Positions 22,301 to 28,745 of a DNA stretch of 29,526 nucleotides are shown here, one piece after another. The notes beneath the pieces were generated by a model, which ran no database searches, was not told the DNA's origin, and saw nothing but the letters and a program-made list of their open reading frames with translations. Every line of letters begins with the position of its first letter. Position 1 is the first letter of the stretch. This DNA is from a virus. The position numbers and the translations under genes were made by a program. The stretch spans positions 1-29,526 of the IMG/VR virus record IMGVR_UViG_3300028800_000258; one strand, written 5' to 3'.

Positions 22301-22501
22301 TTACTCTACATCACGAATCTCTACTGCTACCGTCGGACGATCACGGCGGATAGCACGATAATCAACACGAGTGATTTGATGAGCACCGTCCACGCTAGTA
22401 GTAATAAAGAAACTTTGTGCCACTCCACCACGACGAATAACTGATACCGTAGCCCCCGAATCTACATATTGAAGCGTGCGATTAATGTTTGGACGAAGCA
22501 T
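22301..22501 (-). CDS. Small basic beta-rich protein
   Basis: 66 residues, with GATVSVIRRGGVAQSFFITT and RAIRRDRPTVAVEIRDVE. It has its own promoter upstream, together with an 11-codon mini-ORF and an isolated AAGGAGG box. Function unknown. Confidence 0.45.
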   Translation of the reverse strand: MLRPNINRTLQYVDSGATVSVIRRGGVAQSFFITTSVDGAHQITRVDYRAIRRDRPTVAVEIRDVE

Positions 22502-22511
22502 TGATTTAGTT

Positions 22512-22547
22512 TTAGTTATTAGTTTCTGGGTTCGACCTCCTTCCCAT
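22512..22547 (-). CDS. Possible 11-residue leader peptide
   Basis: MGRRSNPETNN begins seven bases after the -10 at 22555-22560 and ends 10 bases before the next gene. An AAGGAGG (22536-22542) lies inside it. It could be a regulatory leader peptide or a chance ATG. Confidence 0.25.
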   Translation of the reverse strand: MGRRSNPETNN

Positions 22548-22554
22548 TACTCTA

Positions 22555-22583
22555 ATACTACCACACCGCTATTCTCGATGCAA
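22555..22583 (-). promoter_or_regulatory. Promoter for the 22501 gene (leaderless layout)
   Basis: TTGCAT (22578-22583), 17-base spacer, TAGTAT (22555-22560), with an ATG seven bases further on. The GTGTGGTAG core is shared with the promoter at 24542-24571. Confidence 0.55.
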
Positions 22584-22609
22584 GCAAATCTGGGGATAGC
22601 ATTTTTAGA

Positions 22610-23152
22610 TTATTTTGGGGCGATTTTGTCAAGTTCAATGTCGCTTTTAACCTCGTTCCCCCATACATCCCACCCTTCTGTTTTTTGGCGGGCGAAAAGT
22701 TCTACTCTTGAACAATTTGGATAAAATCGCTCTATCATTTTTCTAGGCTCTTCTGGCTTTACGGAGTGTTTTCCTCTTTGAGCGACAAACCAATTATTTG
22801 TAGCTTTCTCGGTGCTAGGAATTGATTTTATCAAACCTCTCGTCCCTTCGATAAGATACTCTGTCGCAGTTCTTGGATGACCACCTGCACCAGTTTTTTT
22901 ACACCATACCCATAATTTATCATATTGAAATCCCCACGACCTTGTTAAAAATAGTCCTTCCATTAAAAAATGGTTCGTCGTCCATATAAAACACTTTGAA
23001 TAATCTTCCGAAATATCTTTTACTGGCAAATTACACATTTCAGCTATCGCCATCGTTGGATAAGATAATCCCTTAAAACCTGATTTCGTGGGTACATTGA
23101 CCCATCTTATCGGCCACGGCGGGTCTGCGTAGATTATCTGGTATTTCTTCAT
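22610..23152 (-). CDS. MT-A70 family DNA N6-adenine methyltransferase
   Basis: 180 residues with the catalytic DPPW at residues 10-13 (IIYADPPWPIR) and the family order that follows: LPVKDIS, FIWTTNHFLMEG, GFQYDKLWVWCKK, HPRTATEYLIEGTRG and EPRKMIERFYPNCSRVELFA. It transfers a methyl group from S-adenosylmethionine to adenine N6 in DNA and probably protects phage DNA from restriction, since no matching endonuclease is seen. The length is normal for phage members. The start overlaps the previous stop by ATGA. Confidence 0.85.
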   Translation of the reverse strand: MKKYQIIYADPPWPIRWVNVPTKSGFKGLSYPTMAIAEMCNLPVKDISEDYSKCFIWTTNHFLMEGLFLTRSWGFQYDKLWVWCKKTGAGGHPRTATEYLIEGTRGLIKSIPSTEKATNNWFVAQRGKHSVKPEEPRKMIERFYPNCSRVELFARQKTEGWDVWGNEVKSDIELDKIAPK

Positions 23153-23307
23153 TTCTTTTTTACCCTCGCCTGATGTTTAGCCCATTTTATCGAGTTACAG
23201 GCTTTGCACATATATCTTTTTGATTTTCCTTTTTGCGCGTCGTGTAGGGACAAAAGCTTTTTTGTACCACAGGTAAGGCAGGATTTTGGTTTCTTTGGGT
23301 TTTTCAT
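23149..23307 (-). CDS. Zinc-ribbon mini-protein
   Basis: 52 residues, very basic, with CLTCGTKK (residues 10-17) and CKACNSIK (34-41), two CxxC pairs in a treble-clef-like arrangement. ATGA overlaps on both sides place it firmly between the 23304 gene and the MT-A70 gene. It is likely to bind nucleic acid. Confidence 0.55.
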   Translation of the reverse strand: MKNPKKPKSCLTCGTKKLLSLHDAQKGKSKRYMCKACNSIKWAKHQARVKKK

Positions 23308-23591
23308 TTTATTTTTGCGGGGAGAATCTTTATATTTTTTGGCAATTCGCCGCGAACTTCATACTTTGGATATTCTTCCGGCTCCCATAACCTGTACGCA
23401 TAAATATACGCTTGATTCCTTTTTCCGATTTTTTCCAAAGGCTCTATCCCGCGCTCATCGCACAATTCTCTCATCCGACGCGTCATCGTATCCACCTTGT
23501 ACCCTTCTTCCATGCTGAAGTTTACCAATTCTCCATAGGTTATTGTTCCCTTTTCTTCCACAAGTTTATAAAGATTGTCTTTGAAGCTCAT
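23304..23591 (-). CDS. Winged-helix-like protein
   Basis: 95 residues. KDNLYKLVEEKGTITYGELV and YKVDTMTRRMRELCDERGIE look like a winged helix with a recognition helix, followed by KIGKRNQAYIYAYRLWEP as the wing. DNA binding or transcription control is plausible. The end is KNIKILPAKIK. The start and stop overlap neighbours by ATGA. Confidence 0.5.
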   Translation of the reverse strand: MSFKDNLYKLVEEKGTITYGELVNFSMEEGYKVDTMTRRMRELCDERGIEPLEKIGKRNQAYIYAYRLWEPEEYPKYEVRGELPKNIKILPAKIK

Positions 23592-24229
23592 TGGTTTTTT
23601 AAGAAAAATGCTTTTGCGAACCCTTCGGGTGTTATCGACCTTCTGATTTGAAGCGTACTCATGTGGTAGTCCTTTTTATATTCTTCCGGGATTTCCGGCA
23701 ACTCTCTTGTATTGTCGTCCGTAGAAGAATATCGCGCTTTCTTACCTCGGTTCGGTGCTTTGAAATATCCCCATAAGTCCGTCGTCTTGTTGTAAGTTTC
23801 ATGGAATTGCGACGGATCAAACGTAAATGCAGGCGCACCGAGAAACTGCCGGAGATAGCCCATAGGATTTTCTACCGCCCAGAAAGCAAGTTTCTTTTGC
23901 TCCCTAACTGTCCATATAATGTTCATACACGCCCGGACGACTTCCATACCTTCCGCAAAATCTCTCGGCTTCTTCGCTTTTGTCCTCGCCAAGCTAAACA
24001 TCGTACAAGGGGGCGCGGCGAGAATCCCATAGACTTTATCCATTTCCACATTAAAAGCCGTTCCGTTATGTCCCATAAACATTATTAGTCCTTCGGAGAA
24101 TAAGACGCTCCTAACGTCATTATCCGGCAACGTAATCAAGCGTACATCGTATCCGGCGTCTTTATATGGCTTGCTCCAAGAGCCAGTGCCACCGCATAAG
24201 TCCAAAATTATTTTATCGTTATTTTTCAT
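23588..24229 (-). CDS. C5-cytosine methyltransferase-like protein (short)
   Basis: 213 residues with motif I (ILDLCGGTGSWSKPYKDAGY, about residues 8-27), catalytic PPC (73-75 in LAAPPCTMFS) and an ENP at 120-122 (AVENPMGY) in the place of the ENV motif. The C-terminal part has no clear target-recognition domain and ends after RSITPEGFAKAFFLKNQ, so it is much shorter than usual cellular Dcm enzymes (over 300 residues). It could be a compact phage cytosine-5 methyltransferase or an enzyme of the same fold acting on nucleotides. Confidence 0.65.
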   Translation of the reverse strand: MKNNDKIILDLCGGTGSWSKPYKDAGYDVRLITLPDNDVRSVLFSEGLIMFMGHNGTAFNVEMDKVYGILAAPPCTMFSLARTKAKKPRDFAEGMEVVRACMNIIWTVREQKKLAFWAVENPMGYLRQFLGAPAFTFDPSQFHETYNKTTDLWGYFKAPNRGKKARYSSTDDNTRELPEIPEEYKKDYHMSTLQIRRSITPEGFAKAFFLKNQ

Positions 24230-24270
24230 ATCATTTTCGCCCGCACATAAGGAAAGAAGAATGTCATGGT

Positions 24271-24534
24271 TTAGGAATCTTTTTTATTTTTTTCGGCCAG
24301 ATTTTCCTTAAATAAATAATAATCCATTCCGTTTTTTTCTATCTTTCGCGGCTCATATTCTTTTATTGCCCTCTCAAACTCTTTCTTTGCGATAACAATA
24401 ACCGTTGATTGATGCCATACATTGAAGGGTAAATCTTTATTATCTTTCGGGTGGAACATCCTAACCGCGCCGTTAAAAAGAAGATAATCGCCGCTCGCTA
24501 TTGTATAAGTCTTTTTCCCTTTTCTTACTTCCAT
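24271..24534 (-). CDS. Small beta-rich protein of unknown function
   Basis: 87 residues from the ATG at 24534 (MEVRKGKKTYTIASGDYLLF), chosen because a promoter ends seven bases before it. Two strand-rich segments (VRMFHPKDNKDL, WHQSTVIVIAKKEF) are followed by a charged C-terminus. In-frame ATGs up to 24567 would lie upstream of the predicted transcription start. No family is recognised. Confidence 0.5.
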   Translation of the reverse strand: MEVRKGKKTYTIASGDYLLFNGAVRMFHPKDNKDLPFNVWHQSTVIVIAKKEFERAIKEYEPRKIEKNGMDYYLFKENLAEKNKKDS

Positions 24535-24541
24535 ACTATAA

Positions 24542-24571
24542 ATCCTACCACACATCATCATACGCAAGCAA
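24542..24571 (-). promoter_or_regulatory. Promoter for the 24534 gene (leaderless layout)
   Basis: TTGCTT (24566-24571), 18-base spacer with GTGTGG next to TAGGAT (24542-24547), then 7 bases to the ATG. It resembles the 22555-22583 promoter in TTGCTTGC and GTGTGGTAG. Confidence 0.5.
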
Positions 24572-24615
24572 GTGGCACCCTGTGCGTATCTTTTTAGCTC
24601 TTTTGGGCGGCGATT

Positions 24616-25056
24616 TTAGCGATAATTCTGCCCCTCATCAAATGTCTGTATCTTCGCCATCCATTTATCTATCATTTTTATATAGTCGTTCTTGTCGTAG
24701 ATGACCGTCTTGTGTTTGAGTTTTAATAAATCGTCCATCACCTTTTGCGGGTAGTGTTCGTGCATATATTCGTCATATCCGGCGGGATTGCCATGACGAT
24801 AAGTATTGCACTGTCCGCACTGCTGATGTACTCCTTTTTCCGCAAATAGAATAGAGTTATTTCTCCCGTCTATCGACGGCCAGTGTCCTGCTTGTAATTC
24901 TTTCCAGTGCTTCGGCTTTTTACAAGAGCAACAAATAGCAACACCTTGCTGATCCGCGTACCGTCGCCGAATGTACTCGCTAAAAACCTTCCATGTGGCT
25001 TTTTTGACCTCATTAAGTGGTTTTGCTAGTAGTAATTGCTTTTGTGCTGGACTCAT
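24616..25056 (-). CDS. NinG/Rap-like recombination nuclease
   Basis: 146 residues with ICCSCKKPKHWKELQAGHW (Cys42-45, then Gly-His), GRNNSILFAEKGVHQQCGQC and CNTYRHGNPAGYDEYM, which together are the signature of lambda NinG (Rap). That protein is a structure-specific endonuclease with an HNH-like zinc core that cuts recombination intermediates. It is shorter than lambda NinG (about 200 residues) but has the complete Cys/His core. It fits with the exonuclease and ssDNA-binding genes in the same block. The ATG is immediately preceded by the sequence TTCCCCGCG. Confidence 0.75.
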   Translation of the reverse strand: MSPAQKQLLLAKPLNEVKKATWKVFSEYIRRRYADQQGVAICCSCKKPKHWKELQAGHWPSIDGRNNSILFAEKGVHQQCGQCNTYRHGNPAGYDEYMHEHYPQKVMDDLLKLKHKTVIYDKNDYIKMIDKWMAKIQTFDEGQNYR

Positions 25057-25074
25057 CGCGGGGAAAAATTAATT

Positions 25075-25443
25075 CTATCTATCTCCATGATTCTTTATAT
25101 TTTTTGGTTCTTTCGGGGCGATTTCAAGTACCTTCTTTGCGTTTTCAATTTGATATTCGTCCCATTCTTTCGGGTCGCTTAATAATACTTTTTGCGCCCA
25201 ATCAACTTCGTCGGCAATCGCTTCATTAAGTGCGGCAATTAACCCTTCGTGCGCTTCTCCACTTGTTCCAAACTCCTCTGAATAATCTTTCCATACATAT
25301 CCAGCGTGTTCTACTCGATAGCGTGCGGGTTGTCCATACGAATATGTTTTGTAAATACTCCAATGACAATCTCGGTCTTTGTGGTGGTCGAGCGAAACTA
25401 ACTTATACCAAATATCTGTTAATTTTATGATTTCTTGTTCCAT
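25075..25443 (-). CDS. Uncharacterised protein
   Basis: 122 residues: KLTDIWYKLVSLDHHKDRDC, HWSIYKTYSYGQPARYRVEH, then a helical region (HEGLIAALNEAIADEVDWAQ) and a charged end with EIAPKEPKNIKNHGDR. It resembles small alpha/beta accessory proteins but matches no family I know. The EIAPKE codons carry the GGGGCGA motif. Confidence 0.45.
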   Translation of the reverse strand: MEQEIIKLTDIWYKLVSLDHHKDRDCHWSIYKTYSYGQPARYRVEHAGYVWKDYSEEFGTSGEAHEGLIAALNEAIADEVDWAQKVLLSDPKEWDEYQIENAKKVLEIAPKEPKNIKNHGDR

Positions 25444-25484
25444 TTCATTTTTGCCGCGAAAAAATTAAAAAGGTTCTTCATTAC

Positions 25485-25688
25485 TCACTGGATTCTTTTT
25501 TGTTTTTTTTGGGGGCGATTTAATTCTCCCATTTTTCTTTTTAATTCCAATAATTCTATATCGTTTTCTTCTATTTTTTTCGCGGTTATCTCCTCTTCGC
25601 TAGGACGATAAAAATATGGACGTTCTCTATGACAATCACAACGAGTGCCATCATATCCACACCGAGAACAAATAAGCTCGTTAGCCAT
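25485..25688 (-). CDS. Small zinc-ribbon protein with helical tail
   Basis: 67 residues: CSRCGYDGTRCDCHRERPYF at the N-terminus supplies a Cys/His metal site, followed by a Glu/Lys helix (EEEITAKKIEENDIELLELK) and a basic tail. Function unknown. Confidence 0.5.
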   Translation of the reverse strand: MANELICSRCGYDGTRCDCHRERPYFYRPSEEEITAKKIEENDIELLELKRKMGELNRPQKKQKRIQ

Positions 25689-25690
25689 TT

Positions 25691-25936
25691 TTATCTTTCT
25701 AAAACTCTTGTGTTATTTTTTATATACTCACCAACTTTTTCCTTAAACTTCTCATATGAAACTCTATCCGTCCAACCGAATGATGCTCCATCTTCCTTAC
25801 TTGAATATGTCAATTCAATATCATTCTCATTTGCGCGCGCGAAAAAAACTCTATCGGTCAAATTAGCATCAAAAATAAACTCTGCTACTTCTTTATCTAA
25901 ATCTATTTTTACTAATTTTCCTACCGTTATTTGCAT
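25691..25936 (-). CDS. Small alpha/beta protein of unknown function
   Basis: 81 residues: MQITVGKLVKIDLDKEVAEF, a central DRVFFARANENDIELTYSSK strand pair, and a helix (VSYEKFKEKVGEYIKNNT). No motif is recognised. Confidence 0.45.
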   Translation of the reverse strand: MQITVGKLVKIDLDKEVAEFIFDANLTDRVFFARANENDIELTYSSKEDGASFGWTDRVSYEKFKEKVGEYIKNNTRVLER

Positions 25937-26014
25937 AGTTTCATTTAATCATTTTCCGCCGCGAAAGTAAAGAGAAAAAGGGGATTAAAGAACTAGGTGA
26001 GGGATTTCTTGCCA

Positions 26015-26746
26015 TTAAAGGAGTTTTTGTGGCATATTTTTTATTCTTTCCCGTCCGATTTCGCAATACTTTGGTTCTTTTTCAATACAAATCCAATTCC
26101 TTTTAAGGTTTATGGAGGCGATTGCGGTCGTAAAACTTCCGGCGCAGTTATCTAAAACTAAATCGCCTTCGTTGGTATAGGTTTTGATAAGATACTCAAA
26201 TAAGGCGACAGGCTTTTGGGTGGGGTGGACGGCGGGATGTTCTTTTTTTATCTTAACAACGCTTGATGGATATTTCATTTCGCTGTTCTCTCTATCATCA
26301 AAATGGTTTGTTCCATAATGTTCTGATTTCGATATTCCCTTGCCGCCGGAGTGATTTTTACTTCCCAAGACCATTTGCGGATTATAGGTTGGAGGATTTT
26401 CATAAAACACTAATATATTTTCGTGATACTTCATTGGAAGTTTTTTCGCCGTAAAAAAATTAGAAGCCCTTTCCTTTTCCCATATCCACTCATATTTAAA
26501 CATCTTAGGGTTACTCATCACTAAAGCGCTCGTAAACGGCTGGCTTGCGGTCAAAACTATCGCCCCGTTATCTTTGATTATCCTCTTGTACTGCGCCCAC
26601 AAAGGTTCAAAAGGAATAAGAATATCCCAAGCGCACGCCGTCGTCGCGTAAGGCAAGTCGCAAAGAATCATATCAATGGACTTGTCGGCTATCTGGGGCA
26701 TTAACTCCAGACAATCTCCTTGAATTATAGAGTTGATTTCCATCAT
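26015..26746 (-). CDS. Beta-class DNA N6-adenine/N4-cytosine methyltransferase
   Basis: 243 residues. Catalytic DLPY (residues 30-33 in MILCDLPYATTACAWD) precedes the S-adenosylmethionine motif (LVLDNCAGSFTTA, about 197-209), the order of beta-class enzymes, and HPTQKPVALFEYLI (174-187) is characteristic of this family. It would methylate adenine N6 or cytosine N4 in DNA. Motif I has DNCAGS instead of the common DPFAGS. The protein is complete, and no restriction partner is near. An internal ATG one codon in is an alternative start. Confidence 0.9.
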   Translation of the reverse strand: MMEINSIIQGDCLELMPQIADKSIDMILCDLPYATTACAWDILIPFEPLWAQYKRIIKDNGAIVLTASQPFTSALVMSNPKMFKYEWIWEKERASNFFTAKKLPMKYHENILVFYENPPTYNPQMVLGSKNHSGGKGISKSEHYGTNHFDDRENSEMKYPSSVVKIKKEHPAVHPTQKPVALFEYLIKTYTNEGDLVLDNCAGSFTTAIASINLKRNWICIEKEPKYCEIGRERIKNMPQKLL

Positions 26747-26777
26747 CTTTGTTTTTCTTTGCGGGCGAAATTATATT

Positions 26778-27065
26778 TTATTCTCTTACGATATATCCGT
26801 TTATTCTTTTCGGCGCGGCGAGTGGTGTCATGTTGGGGCGATTTTTTACTTTCTTTGGGGTAGTTGCGGGTAGTTCTGATTTGATCGCCTGCCACTCTTC
26901 CTTTAATGTTTTAATTTGCTCTTCAGTGAGTTGGGGAATAAGTTGCTTGCTGATTTTGGGTACTAATTCAAACGCGCCAAACTGTTTTCTCTTGCTCTTA
27001 CCTCCAATGGCAACCTGTGTTAAGCCAAACCATTCTCTTTCTGTTAATTCAATTTTGATATTCAT
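26778..27065 (-). CDS. First gene of the early block, unknown function
   Basis: 95 residues: MNIKIELTEREWFGLTQVAI, a helical LTEEQIKTLKEEWQAIKSEL, then a basic Pro-rich part (TTPKKVKNRPNMTPLAAPKR). TATAAC lies five bases before the ATG, again a leaderless-type layout but without a good -35. It follows the regulatory region with CGTTAAC boxes. Function unknown. Confidence 0.5.
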   Translation of the reverse strand: MNIKIELTEREWFGLTQVAIGGKSKRKQFGAFELVPKISKQLIPQLTEEQIKTLKEEWQAIKSELPATTPKKVKNRPNMTPLAAPKRINGYIVRE

Positions 27066-27164
27066 TTTATGTTATAGATTGGGATACTCAAGCCGAAGCG
27101 GTTTTCCTATTCGGAGATAGGATTGTTTCTAATATAATCGGTAAGATGATTTCGGGATTTCTTC

Positions 27165-27227
27165 AGCAAGGCACAATGTCGTTAACGAGCCGTTAACATT
27201 ACGTTAACAACGGCACTCTGCCTTGCT
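27165..27227. repeat. Inverted repeat AGCAAGGCA/TGCCTTGCT around the CGTTAAC boxes
   Basis: Perfect 9-base arms at 27165-27173 and 27219-27227 enclose 45 bases with the three boxes. The symmetric frame suggests a protein-bound site or cruciform. Confidence 0.65.
27180..27208. repeat. Three CGTTAAC boxes at exact 11-base spacing
   Basis: CGTTAAC occurs at 27180-27186, 27191-27197 and 27202-27208. GTTAAC is itself palindromic, and the 11-base period places all copies on one helix face, as in iterons or operators. Confidence 0.75.
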
Positions 27228-27228
27228 T

Positions 27229-27307
27229 CCAATCTTTATGCTTTCGCACCACGCCCCTTTACTTCAACGCGCCCGGACGCAACGTCATCGTGGAGTTTCA
27301 AGATTGG
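27229..27307 (-). other. Foldable element closed by CCAATCTT/AAGATTGG
   Basis: An 8-base perfect closing stem (27229-27236 with 27300-27307) holds an inner CCACG/CGTGG stem and a GC-rich tip (GCG/CGC). It resembles a small structured RNA or DNA element but lacks tRNA D- and T-arm consensus sequences. Confidence 0.35.
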
Positions 27308-27464
27308 TTTTCCACAGCCGTAGCTGATAAGGATGGACTGCCGATAGGACGCCTCCCACTCATAGGGTCACTCTTTATTGTGGGTTAGCGGAGCAAACTA
27401 GACAGCGAGTGTAGTCAACCGCGAAAGACATCACTCAAGGGAAAATCATTTATTACCTGCTTGT

Positions 27465-27530
27465 AAAAAAAACAGATTCCAGGGCGTAAGAAAGTCTTGT
27501 GAGAAAAACTTATGCCTGCTGGAATCTGTT
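27465..27530 (-). terminator. Intrinsic terminator at the end of the small RNA
   Basis: A 12-base stem (AACAGATTCCAG/CTGGAATCTGTT) is followed directly by a run of T on the minus strand (27472-27465). It also separates the lysis/HNH genes from the early block. Confidence 0.7.
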
Positions 27531-27554
27531 CACAAGACTTATTCCACACTCTGT
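27465..27554 (-). ncRNA. Structured small RNA with interleaved stems
   Basis: A predicted transcript of about 90 bases runs from a strong promoter to a terminator with eight U. It contains AAGTCTTGTGA (27540-27530) pairing perfectly with TCACAAGACTT (27502-27492), and AACAGATTCCAG (27530-27519) pairing perfectly with CTGGAATCTGTT (27482-27471). The order is A-B-A'-B', so the stems are interleaved and form a pseudoknot or two exclusive folds. An inner GGCATAAG/CTTACGCC extension has one A-C mismatch on this strand. There is no open frame inside. It may be a regulatory RNA or a regulated terminator. Confidence 0.6.
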
Positions 27555-27560
27555 ACTAGA

Positions 27561-27589
27561 ATTATATACCGCCCGCGAAAAGAAAGCAA
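27561..27589 (-). promoter_or_regulatory. Promoter of the small RNA
   Basis: TTGCTT (27584-27589), 17-base spacer, TATAAT (27561-27566). Unlike the other promoters, no ATG follows at the start site. Confidence 0.65.
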
Positions 27590-27593
27590 GGGG

Positions 27594-27830
27594 TCAAAAA
27601 GATGAGATGAATTGCCTATATCCCAAAGACCTTGTGTAGTAGTCTGCCATCCACTCTGTCGCTTTCTTTACGTTTTCCGTCGCTCTTTTATTTTTTTGCG
27701 CGGCGGTCAGCCGGAGATATTTGCCGTTTATCTTCTTGTTGTTTCCGCGATGCAAAGAACAATAAAGGGTATTATGGCTTCGCGCCTTGAACTTTTTATG
27801 ACACCGGCGGCAGATTCTGATTGCGTTCAT
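27594..27830 (-). CDS. Small basic zinc-knuckle protein
   Basis: 78 residues: ICRRCHKKFKARSHNTLYCS has two CxxC/CxxH-like knuckles near the N-terminus, followed by a basic linker and a helix (QKNKRATENVKKATEWMADY). The layout recalls small regulators or Ogr-like fingers. It starts with an ATGA overlap with the previous gene and ends at the small-RNA promoter. Function unknown. Confidence 0.5.
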   Translation of the reverse strand: MNAIRICRRCHKKFKARSHNTLYCSLHRGNNKKINGKYLRLTAAQKNKRATENVKKATEWMADYYTRSLGYRQFISSF

Positions 27831-28099
27831 TTCATCTTTCCCAGATTAATTACTCCGACCTTGCCCCGCAAAAGAAACTTGAGAAGGCGATCCACGCTCT
27901 TTTTATCGAGGTACACTCCATCCAATTCGAACGTTCCGTCGGAAAAGTCTATGATAAAGAGTTTGGGACACTTCGTTTTGGGGTTCTTCTTGTCTGAACA
28001 CTCGCAGGGAAGAACAAGTTTGAGGGAGTTTTTCGCGCCAGAAAGAGGAGAAGAAGAGAGGCGTTTACTTTTGAATGGGGCTTTTTTATCGTAGGTCAT
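27827..28099 (-). CDS. Uncharacterised small protein
   Basis: 90 residues: a Lys/Ser-rich N-terminus (KKAPFKSKRLSSSPLSGAKN), a Cys-containing stretch (LPCECSDKKNPKTKCPKLF), then a beta region (FIIDFSDGTFELDGVYLDKK) and a helix. No family is recognised. It is coupled to the following gene by ATGA. Confidence 0.45.
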   Translation of the reverse strand: MTYDKKAPFKSKRLSSSPLSGAKNSLKLVLPCECSDKKNPKTKCPKLFIIDFSDGTFELDGVYLDKKSVDRLLKFLLRGKVGVINLGKMK

Positions 28100-28123
28100 T
28101 TGGGTTTACAGTATTTGGGTTCT

Positions 28124-28741
28124 TTATAAAACATAAGCAGATTTAGGATAGTGTTTTAGGTAGTCATCGGTCTTTTTATGGCAATCCTCACAGATAGTTA
28201 TACCATTTTCGGGCATTAGTCGCAGACGGGGATAAAGGGCGTAATTGTAAATGTGATGGACTTGAAGTTTTATATAACTACCCTTTTCATTTCTCACACC
28301 ACAATCAATGCACCGGAAGTCATCTCTATGGAATACTCCTTGTCGCCACACTTTGTATTCTCTAGTTTCGCGGAACGCTTTATTTGCATTAGATATCCCG
28401 CCACGCCAGAACGGTGATCCCGCACCTTTCATTCTTTGAGATGAAGAATCTCGTTGTTTTTGAGATTTATTTCGATAGGTCAATGCACAATTATGACTAC
28501 AGAATTGTTGTTTTACGCTCGCTACGCCCTTACAACTTCTCACTAATAATGTTTTTCGGTATGGAAAGTCCTTGCCACACCATAGACATTTCTTATATCC
28601 ATCAATATCTTTTTTGCGCTTTTTGTTGTAATAAATAGCGACACATCTTCTGCCACAAAATCTCCAAGTTTTTCGCTCAGATTCGCATTTCTTTTTGCGA
28701 TAACAAGTTTTTCCGCAAACTTCACAATCTCTCGTAAACAT
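28124..28741 (-). CDS. Free-standing HNH homing endonuclease with zinc-knuckle N-terminus
   Basis: 205 residues. The N-terminal half has two NUMOD/MYM-like knuckles (CEVCGKTC, then KCLWCGKDF and CSHNCALTYR). The C-terminal HNH core is CIDC (144-147), LQVHHIYNYA (His162-163), ENGITICEDCHKK (N179, C184, C187, H188). GSPFWRGGISN precedes it, as in many phage HNH enzymes. No intron can be drawn around it, so it is a free-standing mobile gene between the transglycosylase and a small gene. Its promoter overlaps the stop codon of the upstream gene and places the ATG six bases after the -10. Confidence 0.8.
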   Translation of the reverse strand: MFTRDCEVCGKTCYRKKKCESERKTWRFCGRRCVAIYYNKKRKKDIDGYKKCLWCGKDFPYRKTLLVRSCKGVASVKQQFCSHNCALTYRNKSQKQRDSSSQRMKGAGSPFWRGGISNANKAFRETREYKVWRQGVFHRDDFRCIDCGVRNEKGSYIKLQVHHIYNYALYPRLRLMPENGITICEDCHKKTDDYLKHYPKSAYVL

Positions 28742-28745
28742 ACGG

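Larger units (their letters stand above)
27066..27593. other. Gene-free regulatory region (about 530 bases)
   Basis: No convincing open frame lies here on either strand. It contains, in transcription order, a promoter, a structured RNA with terminator, a second foldable element, three CGTTAAC boxes in an inverted repeat, and a -10-like TATAAC before the next gene. It could serve as the early control region, a replication origin, or both. Confidence 0.6.

Noticed and set aside
27180-27208. CRISPR-like array
   Set aside because: The repeat unit is only 7 bases with 4-base gaps, far too short for repeats and spacers; no cas genes are present.
27229-27307. tRNA gene
   Set aside because: The closing stem has tRNA-like length but D- and T-arm consensus sequences and a 7-base anticodon loop are missing.
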